A stretch of 64,000 nucleotides of DNA. Source: Druceiella hillmani (Eukaryota > Arthropoda > Insecta > Lepidoptera > Hepialidae). The stretch lies in the NCBI GenBank assembly GCA_039881145.1, contig JAYKKI010000003.1, positions 10,130,501 to 10,194,500 of the forward strand. Reading direction: 5' to 3'. Both the position numbers and the translations under genes were made by a program. Of this stretch, positions 63,151 to 64,000 are shown one piece after another. Under the pieces are notes generated by a model. That model did no database searches. It was given only the letters and a program-made list of their open reading frames with translations, and had not been told where the DNA came from. Within the stretch, counting starts at the first letter, position 1. Each line of letters begins with the position of its first letter.

Positions 63151-64000
63151 ACAACTTTCGCAAATGATAAGTGCAGAGAGCTCCTCAGGCTCTTTTTATA
63201 TTAACCAATAGGCTACAGAGAGTGAACACAAGTTCGATATCAAGGTAAACAGTTCAACGTCATTTTATGGCAAGCTATTCTGAACTTACGACAGACAGTT
63301 CAAGTGCTGTTGGTAACAACGGAGCATCAACAAATCTAGCGTGATTTCAAAATTAAAAATATCATTCTGTTTTTCGAAAAAAGATGATATAAGGATTTAA
63401 AAAAAATATTTTTAAAAGAAATTAGTGATAAAAATTACTGGGCTACTAATTAAAATTCAAGAAAAATGAAGGAATCGTTCGTTTTTGCCTTCATCGATTC
63501 ACACTGGTGTGCTGAATATAAAACAAATTATTGACTTTGAAATATTATTCATAAAAAATCGATCATTTTTCACAGATTTTAATATATAATCATTTTCATA
63601 CAGATATTGGCATTTTAAAATCGAGAAAGTTTTTCAATTTCTTTGGTGATCCCTTAAATTTTTAATCGATAAAATATGTTTGTATTCTTTGCTTTTAAAT
63701 TTTCCTTTCTCTAGTCCAGCAATTATATTCGTTTATTGTAATATATGTATATGGTAATGAACTGATTGAAATAGTAAGAAACTGCATAGATCTTAATTAT
63801 TCATTTAAATTTAATACTATTGTCTGAAACTGATTCGTCATGTAATAATAAATGAATTATTAATTAAACAATAAAGATACATCGAATGAAAAATGTAATA
63901 GAATTCATAATATATTCAAAAATACATAAATATATATTTATGTATTTTTTTGGACAATGCTTCTATAATATTATTATTGGGGCATGAAACTATAAATCAC
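63151..64000. other. AT-rich stretch with a perfect palindrome
   Basis: No gene seen. The palindrome at 63918-63949 is the only clear structure. Confidence 0.5.
63918..63949. repeat. Perfect 32-nt palindrome
   Basis: The stretch 'aaaaatacataaatat' is followed directly by its reverse complement, without a loop. As it is pure A/T with one c and one g per arm, replication slippage is a simple explanation. Confidence 0.8.

Noticed and set aside
1..64000. CRISPR array, operon, or prokaryotic defence system
   Set aside because: No spaced identical repeats, no bacterial gene packing or ribosome binding sites; all protein relics are animal transposons.

Overview
The window looks like intergenic or intronic DNA from a large, AT-rich arthropod genome, most likely an insect. 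It has long (TA)n runs, no operon-like gene packing, no open frame longer than about 106 codons, and a sediment of decayed transposable elements of animal type. I found no intact host protein gene and no rRNA or tRNA gene. Every recognisable protein signal is a broken mobile-element fragment, mostly in several frames.

Layout. 1-690: diverged tandem repeat of about 110-130 bp. 1690-2370: reverse-strand relic of a DUF7869-type (DDE-like) transposase. About 4015-6110: copy A of a dispersed repeat that recurs in the same orientation at about 61595-63150 (copy B). Copy A was interrupted by a 272-bp foldback element with a 12-bp target duplication; a deleted sister copy lies at 13494-13671. 8045-8380: LINE 3' end, reverse strand. 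17400-18700: a roughly 90-bp tandem repeat, a 62-bp direct repeat and a roughly 27-bp tandem repeat. 20180-20497: unassigned coding-like relic. 22842-23135: R1-like LINE reverse transcriptase with YADD. 28681-29110: Ty3/gypsy RNase H relic, reverse strand. 37925-38085 and 39745-39995: Jockey/CR1-like LINE fragments. 44615-46148: internally deleted RTE-like LINE. 47431-47640: another unassigned coding-like relic. 51420-51545: mariner N-terminus, reverse strand. 53942-57453: a 3.5-kb imperfect inverted repeat whose 1.1-kb spacer holds diverged 'CCATATTGAATT' repeats and the end of a piggyBac-like transposon.

The most interesting signal is the foldback element. Its arms carry a CTGAAGA / short stem-loop / GAAAC / (U)AGRUC arrangement that resembles a minimal type I hammerhead ribozyme of the kind known from Penelope-like retroelements. 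The large inverted repeat and several near-perfect hairpins (6825-6897, 11082-11138, 46608-46651) are the next best. Nothing suggests that these relics work together; they are independent insertions at different stages of decay. All family calls come from reading translations by eye and were not checked against a database.
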